Position numbers and translations under genes: made by a program. Positions 37,357 through 52,826 of a DNA stretch of 64,000 nucleotides are shown piece after piece. The notes under the pieces are model-generated. The model did no database searches and was not told the origin of the DNA. It saw nothing but the letters and a program-made list of their open reading frames with translations. Location: assembly GCF_052324685.1 (NCBI RefSeq), contig NC_135226.1:17092384-17156383 (forward strand). The letters run 5' to 3'. The number at the start of each line of letters is the position of its first letter. The stretch's first letter is position 1. This DNA comes from Brachyhypopomus gauderio. Its lineage: Eukaryota; Chordata; Actinopteri; Gymnotiformes; Hypopomidae.

Positions 37357-37690
37357 CGGCATGTCCGTCAGACTGGAGGATCACAGCCACTTGTCACGCG
37401 TCCCAGGGTCTCGTTGCTACTGAAAAACAGAGACCCAACACTATCTTAACTCCTCGTTACTTTTGCATAAATTAATACAAAAAGAGGGGGTGGGGTTTGG
37501 AAATGGTGGTGTTTTAGTTGACTGGAGGAAATCTGTCTGTAGTAGAATGTTTAATCTTTTGTTAATTTTCAATGTTTTCTGTTGCATGTTCAAGTCACAA
37601 ATGGTTTACAAATTGACAAGTGAAATTCTGTTGGCTACTGCAAAAAGTTATTTTTATGCACGGTAGACATCTTGTTACTTATTTTTAAAT

Positions 37691-37696
37691 AATAAA
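37691..37696 (+). promoter_or_regulatory. Polyadenylation signal of rnf168
   Basis: AATAAA about 335 bases after the rnf168 stop. Confidence 0.5.
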
Positions 37697-38521
37697 AACA
37701 AGTTACAGAAAGTGTTTCTTTTGAGGTGAGGTGATTTCATATGGGGGTGATCAATAAAAAGATCAATGACCCGCCCTTCCTTCATTTGGGTCTTTTTCCA
37801 CCCATTTTCCAGTTCTAACACTATATTCATGTATTCTGTAACCTGTGAAGTTCAAATTACTGTATTGATACGAATTTACAACTGTTGCCAAAGCAACGTA
37901 CTGTTAACATTGAATTCTGTTTTTAACCCACTGTAATGAGATTTTAGTTTCTCAGGTGGTTGAGGCCGATCATGTCATCACACTTGTGATGTTCAGCCTT
38001 GTTTAACGTGAGTAATGATTCTTTTTTTAAGGGCTGTACTAATATCCTTGTGACTGAAGCAGTTTCCACAACCTGATTTGGTGCCCTCAAATTAAACTAA
38101 AGCAAAGTGAGATGTTCTTCAGTCTGGGTGCAAGTTTACCTGCTCGGCTACATGCCAATTACTGCTATGAATGTAAGAATTTGTACTGAGGTGTGAAATG
38201 TTAGGTTTGTGGTCAGACATGAGCTCTACTTTTAACAAACTTTCAGAAGAAAGCGGTGTCCGAAAGCCAAAGCTTTTTTGTCCGACTTGGTTTACATGTG
38301 TGTAATAAGTTTGACGTTTTAAAATTCCATTCTGAATCGATCAAATGCATCCAAAGATTTGTATTTTTATAACAGTCCTACTGAATTATAACAAACATTA
38401 ATTGTGAATTATAATTGCTAGCCAAAATATGTTCACAACATCCACATGTGGGCTATGATGCACGTCATGCAAATGAAGTGGCTCTTTTGGTTTGAGTCCC
38501 CACACCTTTTGAAATGGGGAT

Positions 38522-38674
38522 ATGGTGACATCTGTACTGGCCTTGCAGCTTATGTGTGTGTGTGTCCTGGCGAACCTGATCATGGTGTTTCTGCAGCTAA
38601 CCGGAGTGGGCAGTGGCTGCTCCCTGTTTGCGTTCTGCGTGGCTGTTCAATGCTACGGCGCGCAGCAGTGTTAA
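38522..38674 (+). other. Short hydrophobic ORF or orphan terminal exon
   Basis: An ORF of 50 codons starts at ATG 38522. A good acceptor (CCTTGCAG, ending 38548) would alternatively open it at 38549 in phase 0 as a 41-residue terminal exon. The peptide has two strongly hydrophobic segments (CVLANLIMVFLQLTGV and CSLFAFCVAV) and ends CYGAQQC. It looks like the last transmembrane hairpin of a four-helix membrane protein, but I cannot name the family and see no partner exons. It could be an exon remnant, a micropeptide or chance. Confidence 0.25.
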
Positions 38675-39364
38675 AACGCTATTCCATGCATTTCCTTACG
38701 TGCTAACGGTTCACATGTTATCATATTTCCTCAAAAGAGTGTGAAGGCGTGAATGACGAACAGAGAGGAAGGTAGATTGCGTGTGCGTGACCAGCTGTAT
38801 CCAGGCTTCCTCATCCTGAAGTACTTAAGGGAAGGTTCTCCTGCCCACTTGTGCAAACACAGCCCTGGGTATTCTCACATCCCAACCTGCTCTTCCATCT
38901 GCCCTCCACAGGTAGAGTTGGTGCTTTTATTTGTGGATTCAGTGCTAGTTTCAGTGGTTCTTTAGGGAGCCTTTCTTACGTCTTTGGCAGTGTGTCAGTC
39001 ACGTTCCTTTGTGTCTTAGCTGGTAGTGGATGTAGAGTGTGATGCCACCTGTACTAATGTCCTGGCTCCATGTCGCCATACTGATCGATATATGTAAATC
39101 AGTCTGGATAAGAGAGCCTTCCCAATACTGTAGATGTAGGGTATGAAAGGCCCTGCAAAGGAAAGCAAAATAATTTTTTCCATGATTTCATTTGTTTTTT
39201 GACGTTGGCATAAGGAAAGTGTAGGATGTGACCTTAAACCTGAGAGAAACGCAGTTTAAAAATGAGTGGAAACAATTCAGTTCGGCCTGTATATTGAACA
39301 TTCACATATTTCCACAGATTAAAAAAATGCATCAGGTCTTAAGCTCAGTGTGTGTTCGATGAAT

Positions 39365-41273
39365 GCACACACTGCCTCTGTGCATACAGGTTCAATGTTC
39401 ACACACTGTCTCTGTGCACTTATAGGTTCACTGTTCACACACAGTCTCTGTGCACATACAGGTTCACTGTTCACACACTGTCTCTGCGCATACAGGTTCA
39501 CTGTTCACACACTGTCTCTGTGCACTTATAGGTTCACTGTTCACACACTGTCTCTGCATACAGGTTCACTGCTCACACACTGTGTGCACGTACAGGTTCA
39601 CTGTTCAAACACTGTCTCTGTGCACGTACAGGTTCATTGTTCACACCCTGTCTCTGTGCACATACAGGTTCACAGTTCACACACTGTCTCTGTGCACTTA
39701 TAGGTTCACTGTTCACACACTGTCTCTGTGCACATACAGGTTCACTGCTCACACACTGTCTCTGTGCACATACAGGTTCACTGTTCACACACTGTCTCTG
39801 CGCATACAGGTTCACTGCTCACACACTGTCTCTGCATACAGGTTCACTGCTCACACACTGTGTGCATGTACAGGTTCACTGTTCAAACACTGTCTCTGTG
39901 CACGTACAGGTTCATTGTTCACACACTGTCTCTGTGCACATACAGGTTCACTGCTCACACACTGTCTCTGTGCACATACAGGTTCACTGCTCACACACTG
40001 TCTTTGTGCACATACAGGTTCACAGTTCACACACTGTCTCTGTGCACATACAGGTTCACTGCTCACACACTGTCTCTGTGCACATACAGATTCACTGTTC
40101 ACACACTGTCTCTGTGCACATACAGGTTCACAGTTCACACACTGTCTCTGTGCACATACAGGTTCACTGCTCACACACTGTCTCTGTGCACATACAGGTT
40201 CACTGTTCACACACTGTCTCTGTGCATACAGGTTCACTGCTCACACACTGTCTCTGTGCACATACAGGTTCACTGCTCACACACTGTCTCTGCATACAGG
40301 TTCACTGCTCACACACTGTGTGCACGTACAGGTTCACTGTTCAAACACTGTCTCTGTGCACATACAGGTTCACTGCTCACACACTGTCTCTGTGCACATA
40401 CAGATTCACTGTTCACACACTGTCTCTGTGCACATACAGGTTCACTGCTCACACACTGTCTCTGTGCATACAGGTTCACTGTTCACACACTGTCTCTGTG
40501 CACATACAGGTTCACTGCTCACACACTGTCTCTGTGCATACAGGTTCACTGTTCACACACTGTCTCTGTGCACACAGATTCACTGTTCACACACTGTCTC
40601 TGTGCATACAGGTTCACTGCTCACACACTGTCTCTGCATACAGGTTCACTGTTCACACACTGTCTCTGTGCACATACAGGTTCCCTGTTCACACACTGTC
40701 TCTGTGCATACAGGTTCACTGCTCACACACTGTCTCTGTGCACATACAGGTTCACTGTTCACACACTGTCTCTGTGCATACAGGTTCACTGTTCACACAC
40801 TGTCTCTGTGCATACAGGTTCACTGTTCACACACTGTCTCTGTGCACATACAGGTTCCCTGTTCACACACTGTCTCTGTGCATACAGGTTCACTGCTCAC
40901 ACACTGTCTCTGTGCACATACAGGTTCACTGTTCACACACTGTCTCTGTGCATACAGGTTCACTGTTCACACACTGTCTCTGTGCATACAGGTTCACTGT
41001 TCACACACTGTCTCTGTGCACATACAGGTTCACAGTTCACACACTGTCTCTGTGCATACAGGTTCACTGTTCACACACTGTCTCTGTGCACATACAGGTT
41101 CACAGTTCACACACTGTCTCTGTGCATACAGGTTCACAGTTTACACACTGTCTCTGTGCACATACAGGTTCACAGTTCACACACTGTCTCTGTGCATACA
41201 GGTTCACTGTTCACACACTGTCTCTGTGCACATACAGATTCACTGTTCACACACTGTCTCTGTGCATGTCCAG
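39365..41273 (+). repeat. Large minisatellite of 32-36 bp units abutting tm4sf19
   Basis: Roughly 50-55 head-to-tail units of about 36, 34 or 32 bases, built on CTGTCTCTGTGCACATACAG followed by GTTCACTGTTCACACA. Length variants lose CA or TGCA-type steps, and frequent point variants (GCTCAC, ACAGTTC, GATTCAC) recur in blocks, suggesting block duplication. The last unit merges with the start of tm4sf19 exon 1. No unique spacers separate the units. Confidence 0.97.
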
Positions 41274-41285
41274 GTTCTGCTAGCG

Positions 41286-44334
<3,049 letters not shown>

Positions 44335-45424
44335 AGAAGGCCGTCTGTGGAGGAGTTTCCTGAGAAGCGAAGATGACTGAGGTGGTTTTGGTTTGACCCT
44401 TTTTTCCCTTTTTGCTTGTAAACTGCGTATGTAATCAAGAAGCAGTGTTTTGAGCTTGAAGCTGTCTATGGAGAGAACTAGATGGGCCTCGTTTCCTTAT
44501 GTGAAGAGCTGTACAAGGAACTTGTGTGAAACATTTATATACAAGCAGAAGAAATAGAGCATCGTACACCCTGTGGTGGACAAGAATTCCACATTCACTG
44601 TGTCTATTTTGCTTTTTGTTCCCAGTGTATTTCCAGTGTCTCTGTTAGAAAGACATGTGTAATACAGAAGACTTGGTGTTAAATAGGGAAAAGAGTATAG
44701 TACCATACTCTATAAAAGTCTTATGGTACTATACAAAACAACCAAAAATGTTTATTTGATTGTAGCCTACCATTAAAGTATACGGATGTAAAAAGAAATA
44801 TAAAAAGATTAAGAGGATGTGTGCTGAAAATGAAGTAATCAATATATTGTATCCAGTGAGAATTCCACTAAAATCCTTTTACAGGTTTCCAGTTTTAAAA
44901 TATTTAAAAAATTGTTCCTGTAAAAAAAAAGAAAAAAAAAAAAGAAAGTAAGTGAAGTACAAGACCTCGCATGTTTTGCCAATGTTTTCCACTAGAGGGT
45001 ACTGTAACTACACTGCTATGTTTGTGTTCAAGACAATGACTGGGAACTGAGTCAAAAAATCCAGCATGAAAGCTAATTTTGTACAGTATATCAGCAGGGG
45101 AGATCATCAAAGTGGCACAGAAGGCCAAAAGAAATATGAGCATCTTGATCTAAAATTCATTGCATTCATAAACTTCATTTCTATTTTGCCATTACTTTGA
45201 CTTCTTATATGTTTTTACGAGATAAATATACATATTATATAAATGTAATTTACTAATAATTTGTTTACTGAATTGCTAGTTAGTAATTGCTTACCTATTG
45301 TATTTTCTATAGCTATATTTTTGCACACAATAGAAAATTATGTATGTGAAGTTGCCAGTAATTTAGGTCCATAAGATAAGATTCCTTTATTGATCTATAC
45401 ACCTACTGTATGTAATAGAGCTCA

Positions 45425-45531
45425 TGGACTGGGCTAGCTCCTGGATTAAGTTAGCTCCTGGACTGGGCTAACTCCTGGATTAGGATAGCTCCTGGATTAG
45501 GATAGCTCCTGGACTGGGTTAGCTCCTGGAG
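45425..45531. repeat. Irregular 16-18 bp tandem repeat
   Basis: About six units of the form GCTCCTGGACTGGGCTA or GCTCCTGGATTAGGATA, mixed. Confidence 0.85.
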
Positions 45532-47613
45532 TGCTTTAGGGTCTGTGGCCAATAAAGCAATGCCTGCTCACATTCCACAGAGCTACGTCCCATATGACAA
45601 TGTTGTGTTACCATCCACGGGTTCACACTATTTGGGCTAAATTCCAACCCATCCATCAGCAAGATTCCAAAGAATCTGGTCTTTTTATGGCTAAATGCTA
45701 AATGATGGTGCACATTTATACTGCACACCGCAATCATATGACAGATGACGTGTTTTGAATGTAGAAACTTTGTGTAGGTGGTAAAAATTGCTAATAAACT
45801 GGCAACTCTGTGGTGAGTTTCAAAAGGTAGTCTGTAAAAGCTGTTTCTGAACATCTTTAACAAACATTCTTACAGTTGCATATGTAATACAATAAACATT
45901 CATATTATGAATGCAAATCAAAGGACCATTAATTGAGGTGAAGTGTAATGAAGTTGAGGGTCTTGGATTTTGGGTTTTGTGCCTCAATGACATCACAGTT
46001 CACTATTACACTGGTCAGACAGTCAAACCATGAAACCAGCCCTCTGGAGTTGAGGAAAGACTCTTACTGTAATTATTACTGTGTAGTTGTTGCAGGCAAC
46101 ATCTCTTTCTTCAGAAATTAAAGCCATCAGCACTATCTTAAGATAGATACATACTTGGCCCCGAAGAAAATTCTACAAATAGAACATGTTTTAAACAAAC
46201 AGTGTAATACTGACACTCTAATCCTCTGGGGACTAGTTTAGTCCAGCCCTTTGAACAGTCTCCAACAGTCTCCAAGGGCTGCACTGTCAGGATGTAGTTC
46301 ATAAATTTAGTCTGTTTGATTTGCCTTCTTTTCCACTCTTATTTTAGCCTGTTTTCCTCTTGCTGTCCCACAGGACGTCTTTGTCATGTTACTTTGCTAC
46401 TTTCCTGTCGTGTGCACGTTTTAAAATGTGCACGCACACTTACACACACTTGCGCGCACACAGTATAATATCAGAGAGCATTAATCAAGATCTTCCACAC
46501 GGTTCTTTCTCTTGGTCTTTGCCTATTCTCAGCTGAACCATGGCTCCTTAAGATGTTACGTAACGACAGCAGCAGAGTAGACGTGCTCATTTCCGACACT
46601 GATGTGACTGTGGTGACCCACACAGTGCTTTCAGTAAATCATCCTCCAGGGGTCTGGGGCTTCTGGGTTTGTATAACCATGCTGACATTGGGTCACTGAG
46701 ATAAAAGTAAATGTGTATGTTTTCTTATTCCTCAAAACCCTCCGCATGGTTACTGCACATGTTTTAGATGATTTTCGTTATCATTTACAGTACAGGAGCT
46801 AATTTGGTTATGAAGAACAGAAATATTAAGCTTTTAAATGTAATTGGAGTTTGAAAAAAAATGGCATAACGGTAAAAGATCCTTGCTCTCTTTATTTATT
46901 TTCAGTATGAGATTCCACACATTTTATTGCATCTGAACATGTATGATCAGCCTTCCACTTTTGGCCCACATGCTTGGTACAGAAAAACATGTGTGGGCGG
47001 CATTTTAAAGAATACAAGCTGCAGTTCTGTGGAATTCATTGCGAATTCTTACCCGTGAGATCATCTAACCATAACTTAGAAGTGCACACAAATGTATGTT
47101 TCATCAAACATCATTGCTTATCTCTGAAACAAGTCAAAACCATGAAAACCACCAAAGAGGTGGAGGACGCACACAGAAAGGAAGTGAGTGATGAGTCTGA
47201 AACAGCAGGAGCTTTAGGGTCGTCAGTCATGGGAAATTGGACAGCGCTGTTGTCAAGAGATGTGAAATGAAAAGTTGCCAAAATGTTGAGAGTGACTGTT
47301 GTCTACACTGACATAAGCACGCCGAAGCCTGACCTTCCAATGGCAAACCCCCCTCTGCCCACAAGACTCATGATCTCATCAGACTCAGTCATGGCTTATG
47401 ATTTTACATCACATCAGTTCTTCTTCTTCTTCTTCTTCTTTGATCTTCTTCTTCTGATTCCCCTCACTTAGCTGTCAATAAGTCACCATGACACAAGACT
47501 GGAGCTGGTCATTTACATTTAGGTTCACACGCTTTAAACCGAGGCCAGAAATAACACACAGTCACAGGTGTGAGCCCCCGTAAGCCCATATGATTTCTTA
47601 GGAAGCATGCCAT

Positions 47614-47673
47614 GATCTCAGAGCTGATCTCAGAGCTGATCTCAGAGCTGATCTCAGAGCTGATCTCAGAGCT
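47614..47673. repeat. 12-bp tandem repeat, five perfect copies
   Basis: GATCTCAGAGCT five times, each carrying half-palindromes GATC and AGCT. Confidence 0.95.
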
Positions 47674-49678
47674 GTCATGTTGCTACATACCTCACCACTT
47701 CTCCAGTTGCGACCTCGTTTGTTTATAACTCTGAAATTGATGTATGACCATGACACAAGAAGCTTCTTTTAATCTGTAAAACCAAATTGCTGTATGTCTG
47801 CAGACTGCAGGAATCACCTTGAGAAATCGCATCTCCGAGTGCATTCTGGGAGTTGTGAATGAACCCGAAACTTGAACTGAAACTTGAGCCAAAATGGCTG
47901 ACACTTCTCCAGTTCTCTGAAATGGGACCAGCTAGGATGAGCGTGCATTGCTTTAGGAATGGGCCCACTCCCTCTGTTAAAGGACAGCATGTGTACAGGT
48001 CGGGCTCATTAGTAGATACATTAGTAGCAGACGTACCGAGCAGTATACACTCTTGTTTGAAGAGCCTCCTTTTCTTTTTTGTGTTTTGTTTTAATTAGGT
48101 TTGGTTATTGCCACACTTGTCCTTCATCTTTCACTTCCCTCTCTCAGTAAACCACCAATGGTAATCAGTGTGTCCAGACCCGTGTGCTTTAACTCAGATG
48201 TTTTAAAATCTTCCAAACTGGCTCTGCGGTAAAGATCAATATTTTAACTGATTTTGCATGTTATACTTCATTAAGTGAAACATGAAACTACAGGTCATCA
48301 CAAATGCAAATCTAAAATTCAACACAATTACTGCCATCTGGTGGTCACCATGTGATACTGTATATCAAGCCAGATGTGTTACATGCTGTATGAAGCCTGT
48401 ACGTATCATCCGTGTACAAATCCTGTGTTTAAGTCTCAGATGGAGCGTTAGAGGGAGGAAACTGACCAACGTGCCTAACAAATAAAACTTCCTATTCTAA
48501 TTCTGCCTCTAGTGATCTTCCCCCACGACCTCCCACCGAGCTCGGCGGGATAGAGGGGCTGCCGAGAGAGGACTAGTTAGAAGAGTTAAAAATAGTTTTA
48601 AAAGGCAAAAAACCCAACAGCGCTGCAGCTGTCCTGAGAGAAAAACAAAAGCGCGAGCGCGTTTGTGTCACGGCGTCGGACCAAAAATCGCACAGCAGGG
48701 AGTTCTGAAGAGGAAATAGGAGAACTATAACATACAGCCCAGAGGACGGTTCATGTGTGTGTGTTTGTGTGAAAGAATCTTTATTCAGCAGTCCTCTTGC
48801 TATATCCACACACATTGAGAAGAAACTGCTACTGTATCATTCGTCTTGCGCCCGTCCAGCAGTGAGAATTCTCCATCACTCTGATCACTCTCACCTAATG
48901 CTCATTACACTAGGGACACACCTGCTTGCTTTCGCTCCACATAAGGTTAGTGCTGTTTTGTGATTACTTACCCTTGTTTTGGTTTTTTTTTTATTATTAC
49001 CTTTTTAGTCTTAATTGAACACATTAAAAGTGATCATTTTGTAATCTTGGTCCTGTACAGTATGAGGACATTTTGGCTTTTTGAGAAAAGAGAAATGTCT
49101 TGAAAAATTGGCACATATGATTTGACATGATTCATTCATATAAATTTATTTGACAGCAAAGACATTTTAATTTTTTTATTTATATATGTAAATTAAACAC
49201 AACAATTTGAAATGCACATGAGAAGGGTTATTAGAAGTTATATTATAAATGTTGTTAATTTGATCCAAAATTAACATTAACCTTGAAACTAATGTTACTA
49301 ATTTGTATACATAATTCTATTTCTTGAAAAATAGTAAATACATTTTGAAATAGAACCATTTCTATTCTCAAAATCCATTATATTGTACACAACAGATAAA
49401 GAGTTGCACCCTACAAGTGACAATCTTGTTTCGAGCTATAATCTTTTAATTCATTATCACACATTCAGTGGACAATCGTCTGTGATTCACAATGTACAAG
49501 ACCGAACTGGACCAGGTAACCTTGGACTGAACTACTGGGAAACATCGTGGCTTGCTAAGTGATGTTTAAGTATATTTCGTAAACCAACGAAGAAACGATG
49601 TCAGGCCTTCCCGGGTAGACTCAATGAATTCTGGGATTGTTTATCAATTCTGTGCTGAATATGTTAAACAGAGTCATT

Positions 49679-50040
49679 GAGATATACACTGTGCTGAAAT
49701 GTGTTTACTTCCCTCAAAGGTGTTCCTGACAATGTCCTATGGATCCTATTTTTATATGGATCCTATTAAAGGGCTATGTAAATGAACATGACCAAATTTA
49801 CGCACGAACGCTGCAGCAAATATAGATTTAACCAGTACAGGAACCCTTATAAATATTGCCCTACACTATGTCATTGCAGAACTGGTTGTGTTTTTTTTTT
49901 ATCTACAATGTTTGCATATTGGCAGATTGTCAGGCTCTTTATGGTAGAGTTTAGAGCACATTCTCAGGCAGGGGGATTAAACCCCAGACACACAGGGGAG
50001 GCTGCATTAAAAATGACACTCACCAGACACAGAAAGGTCT
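49679..50040. repeat. Diverged repeat, copy 1
   Basis: Same orientation and overall similar to 51099-51481: shared phrases are TACACTGTGCT, TTGCAGAACTGGTTG, TTTGCATATTGG and GGCAGGG with ATTAAACCCCAGA. Copy 1 lacks the piece with TTATCCAGAGCAACTTACAG that copy 2 has. Either a segmental duplication or two copies of one dispersed fish element. Confidence 0.75.
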
Positions 50041-50380
50041 CAGAGGGTCCTAAGTCCTGTTGATGGCCACTGGAAGTGTGTCCTGATATTGTGCAGCCTA
50101 TTAAAAAATGCTTTCATTACTTTTCCTCCTTATCCAGTTGTACCACCTTGTGAACAAGCACATATGATTTGTATGGGCTGAAAAAGGTCCTGCTGGTTTA
50201 AGCCCTTTTCAGGACCTACCAGAACATTAGACAGGACATTCTGTGATTGAACAGGATGTCAGCAGGAACTGAACACGTCTGGATTCGTAACCGCACTGTA
50301 ACAGTGTGTCACTGCATGTGACTTCACATGACTAAGAAATCATGATATTGCTCAGTCAGGACAAATTCCAGCATTTACAA

Positions 50381-50712
50381 CCTCATACTCCAGTAGGGGT
50401 TAAACTTACAGCCCCATACAGCAGTAGGGGTTAAATCTACACCCTCATATGGCAGTAGGGGTTAAATCTACACCCTCATATGGCAGTAGGGGTTAAACTT
50501 ACAGCCCCATACAGCAGTAGGGGTTAAATCTACACCCTCATATGGCAGTAGGGGTTAAATCTACACCTCATATGGCAGTAGGGGTTAAATCTACACCCTC
50601 ATATGGCAGTAGGGGTTAAATCTACACCCTCATATGGCAGTGGGGGTTAAATCTACACCCTCATATGGCAGTAGGGGTTAAATCTACACCCTCATATGGC
50701 AGTGTGGGGTAA
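50381..50712. repeat. 31-bp minisatellite, about 11 units
   Basis: Unit GGCAGTAGGGGTTAAATCTA plus CACCCTCATAT, with 30-31 base spacing. The first units carry a variant (ACTTACAGCCCCATACAGC) that recurs once, showing block copying. Confidence 0.95.
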
Positions 50713-51098
50713 GTTATTCGTTCATTCATTTTTCATAGGCCGAACATCTCTGACACCTAAAGTCCAAATATTAGATCCAAAAATGCATATTTGTTTTTAA
50801 AAAGCACTTCTGAAAGGACAAATGAACTTTTTTTATTATCTGATGTCTCCACAAGTGTGGACCAGCGTGGGTTCCAAACGTTGCTGATGCTGAAGGTTAT
50901 TTTGTGATGTGACTTTACCGGGCGGCTCTCTGCCGATCCTAAAGGCTTAGAACGGGAGGCACTATATAAACAAACTGATAGCCTTTACAAATTTGCAAAT
51001 GTTATTTATACACCAAATCATGCAAAATATGCAAAATAATTTCACATAATAATAATGTTTACATGTCAAGATAAACCTCTAGTGACGCCTGTCATGAA

Positions 51099-51481
51099 GA
51101 TGTACACTGTGCTAAAACGTGTTTACTTCTCTGAATGGTGTTGCTGAAGATTCCTACATAAATGGAGCATAAAGGGATATGTAAACCATCTCAACCAAAT
51201 TAAAGCACTAAAGCTACAGGAAATACAGATTTAAACAATACAGGAACCCTGGTAAATATAGCCTTACACTATACCATTGCAGAACTGGTTGCGGGTTTTT
51301 TTCTACCTACTGTGTTTGCATATTGGTAGACTGTCTTATCCAGAGCAACTTACAGTTCAAATCATGCTGTATCCTCTTATTGGTTGAGCTTGGTGAACAT
51401 TCACAGGCAGGGAATTAAACCCCAGAGCCCCATGGGGAGGATGCGTTGTTAACCACTACGCTTACCAGGCACACGAAGGTT
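51099..51481. repeat. Diverged repeat, copy 2
   Basis: Partner of 49679-50040. It keeps TTATCCAGAGCAACTTACAG, a phrase very common in teleost dispersed repeats, and ends near a CACTACGCTTACCAGGCAC segment. It lies about 320 bases upstream of the gpr87 start. Confidence 0.75.
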
Positions 51482-51800
51482 TTACTGCTTTATCATTTGA
51501 TCATTAGTGGGGGCTTCAACCACAAACCTGTACACGACTGCAACACGCAATCTGCAAGGCAGTGCATACGGTGGCTCTTTGCTCGCACGCGGACACGCTG
51601 ATGCTCTTGCATGTGTAGTACCACAGTGAACAGAACTTGTGAAAGTAGCTTTCACAGAATTCTTTTTTGTGGGCTCTGCCTCTGCAGTCATTTTTAGGAC
51701 ATAACCACGTGATACTACGTCAAAAATGCCTCAAAAATGCAATCTAAACAAATGGCTGCAGTGTCTCCAAACAAACGATTTGCTTCCGCTGCTTTCAGGC

Positions 51801-52826
51801 ATGAACTACGTCAACGGTAGCCATGGCGAAGGATGCGGGAGCCCGACCCACGGCAACCGAACCGACTTCGGGAGCCCGTTCACGCGGCAGGCGCTGCCGG
51901 CGCTGTACGCCCTGATTTGCGCGGCCGGCCTGGTTCTGAACGGCTCGGCGGCGTGGATTTTCTTCCGGGTGCCCAGCACCTCGGGCATGGTGGTGTACCT
52001 GAAGAACATGGTGCTGGCTGACTTCCTCATGCTGCTGTCGTTCCCGTGGCGGGTGGCGGGCGACCTGGGCGCGGGCGGCTGGCGCCTGCGTCTGGCCGTG
52101 TGCCGCTACACGGCCGTGCTCTTCTACCTGGGCATGTACACGGGCATCGCTTTCATGAGCCTCATCGGCCTGGAGCGCTACGTGAAGATCGTGCTAGCGT
52201 CGGCGTCTGGGCCGTGCGCCTCCCTCCTTCGGCGCCTCCCCGTGGCCCGGGCCCTGGCCCTGCTCACCTGGGCCCTGCTGCTCCTCTGCATGCTTCCCAA
52301 CATGCTGCTGACGGACCGGCCCCCGGCGGAGGGGTGCGGGTGCATGCAGCTGAAGAGCCCGCTGGGCCGGCGCTGGCACGACGTTTCGGCTCACGTGGCG
52401 GTGGGCGTGTTCTGGGCGGCGCTGGCGCTCGTGGCCTTCTGCTACGCCTCCATCGCGCGGCACGTGTGCCTCTCCTACCGCCGGGTCCGGCGGGACGGCG
52501 GAAAGGCGGGACGCAGGTCCAACCGCAGCATCCTCAGCCTGCTGGCCGTCTTCGTCGTCTGCTTCGTGCCGTACCACGTGTGCCGCGTGCCCTACACCCT
52601 GAGCCAAAGGCCCGGCGCCCGATTCAGCACACGCAGCCGTTTCCAGCTCTTCCAGGCCAAAGAGGCCACGCTGTTCCTCTCCGCCCTCAACGTGTGCCTG
52701 GACCCCGTCATCTACTTTCTGATGTGCAGGACGTTCCGCGAGTCACTGCTGCGAAAGTTCTCCACCGTGGACACAGAGAGCAGGAGACCGTCGCTAAGCA
52801 ACGGGCTGAGCGTCAGCAATCTGTGA
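51801..52826 (+). CDS. gpr87: P2Y12-group G-protein-coupled receptor GPR87
   Basis: A 341-residue class A receptor with the seven-helix region in one exon. The start is set at 51801 (MNYVNGSHGEG) because a strong acceptor, CTGCTTTCAG, ends two bases before it; the frame is open back to 51726, but that part would then be intron. N-terminal glycosylation sites (NGS, NRT) precede helix 1 (LVLNGSAAWIFF). Family marks: GMVVYLKNMVLADFLM in helix 2, CRYTAVLFYLGMYTGIAF in helix 3, ERY in place of DRY, LKSPLGRRWHD before helix 5, CFVPYHVCRVPYT in helix 6, and DPVIYF in helix 7. LKSPLG-WH and ILxxWIFF-type helix 1 favour GPR87, a lysophosphatidic-acid-responsive receptor in mammals. The coding region is markedly GC-rich against AT-rich flanks. 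Probable polyadenylation signal at 53047. Confidence 0.85.
   Translation: MNYVNGSHGEGCGSPTHGNRTDFGSPFTRQALPALYALICAAGLVLNGSAAWIFFRVPSTSGMVVYLKNMVLADFLMLLSFPWRVAGDLGAGGWRLRLAVCRYTAVLFYLGMYTGIAFMSLIGLERYVKIVLASASGPCASLLRRLPVARALALLTWALLLLCMLPNMLLTDRPPAEGCGCMQLKSPLGRRWHDVSAHVAVGVFWAALALVAFCYASIARHVCLSYRRVRRDGGKAGRRSNRSILSLLAVFVVCFVPYHVCRVPYTLSQRPGARFSTRSRFQLFQAKEATLFLSALNVCLDPVIYFLMCRTFRESLLRKFSTVDTESRRPSLSNGLSVSNL

Larger units (their letters stand above)
37357..39364. other. rnf168 3' flank and region upstream of the minisatellite
   Basis: The rnf168 3' UTR probably ends after AATAAA at 37691. A stretch near 39087 reads like the end of a common fish short repeat (CTGGATAAGAGAGCC). The short hydrophobic ORF at 38522 is listed separately. 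Nothing else is supported. Confidence 0.5.
44335..51800. other. Gene-poor, repeat-rich interval between tm4sf19 and gpr87
   Basis: About 7.5 kb with no coding exon that I can support. It contains several short tandem arrays and a diverged repeat pair (listed). The stretch at about 48.5-48.95 kb is less AT-rich and ends with CACATAAG followed by GTTAGT, which could be a non-coding first exon of gpr87; this is only a guess. Confidence 0.5.

Noticed and set aside
39365-41273. CRISPR-like regular repeats
   Set aside because: Units are contiguous with no unique spacers, in a vertebrate genome. It is a minisatellite.
46974-47270. 98-codon plus-strand ORF
   Set aside because: No recognisable family, no splice or promoter context, AT-rich surroundings.
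47420-47460. CTT-rich tract as a polypyrimidine tract of an exon
   Set aside because: No coding exon follows. It is a short simple repeat.
50381-50712. Second CRISPR-like array
   Set aside because: Contiguous 31-base units without spacers.
52194-52607. 137-codon antisense ORF in gpr87
   Set aside because: GC-rich shadow with no domain.
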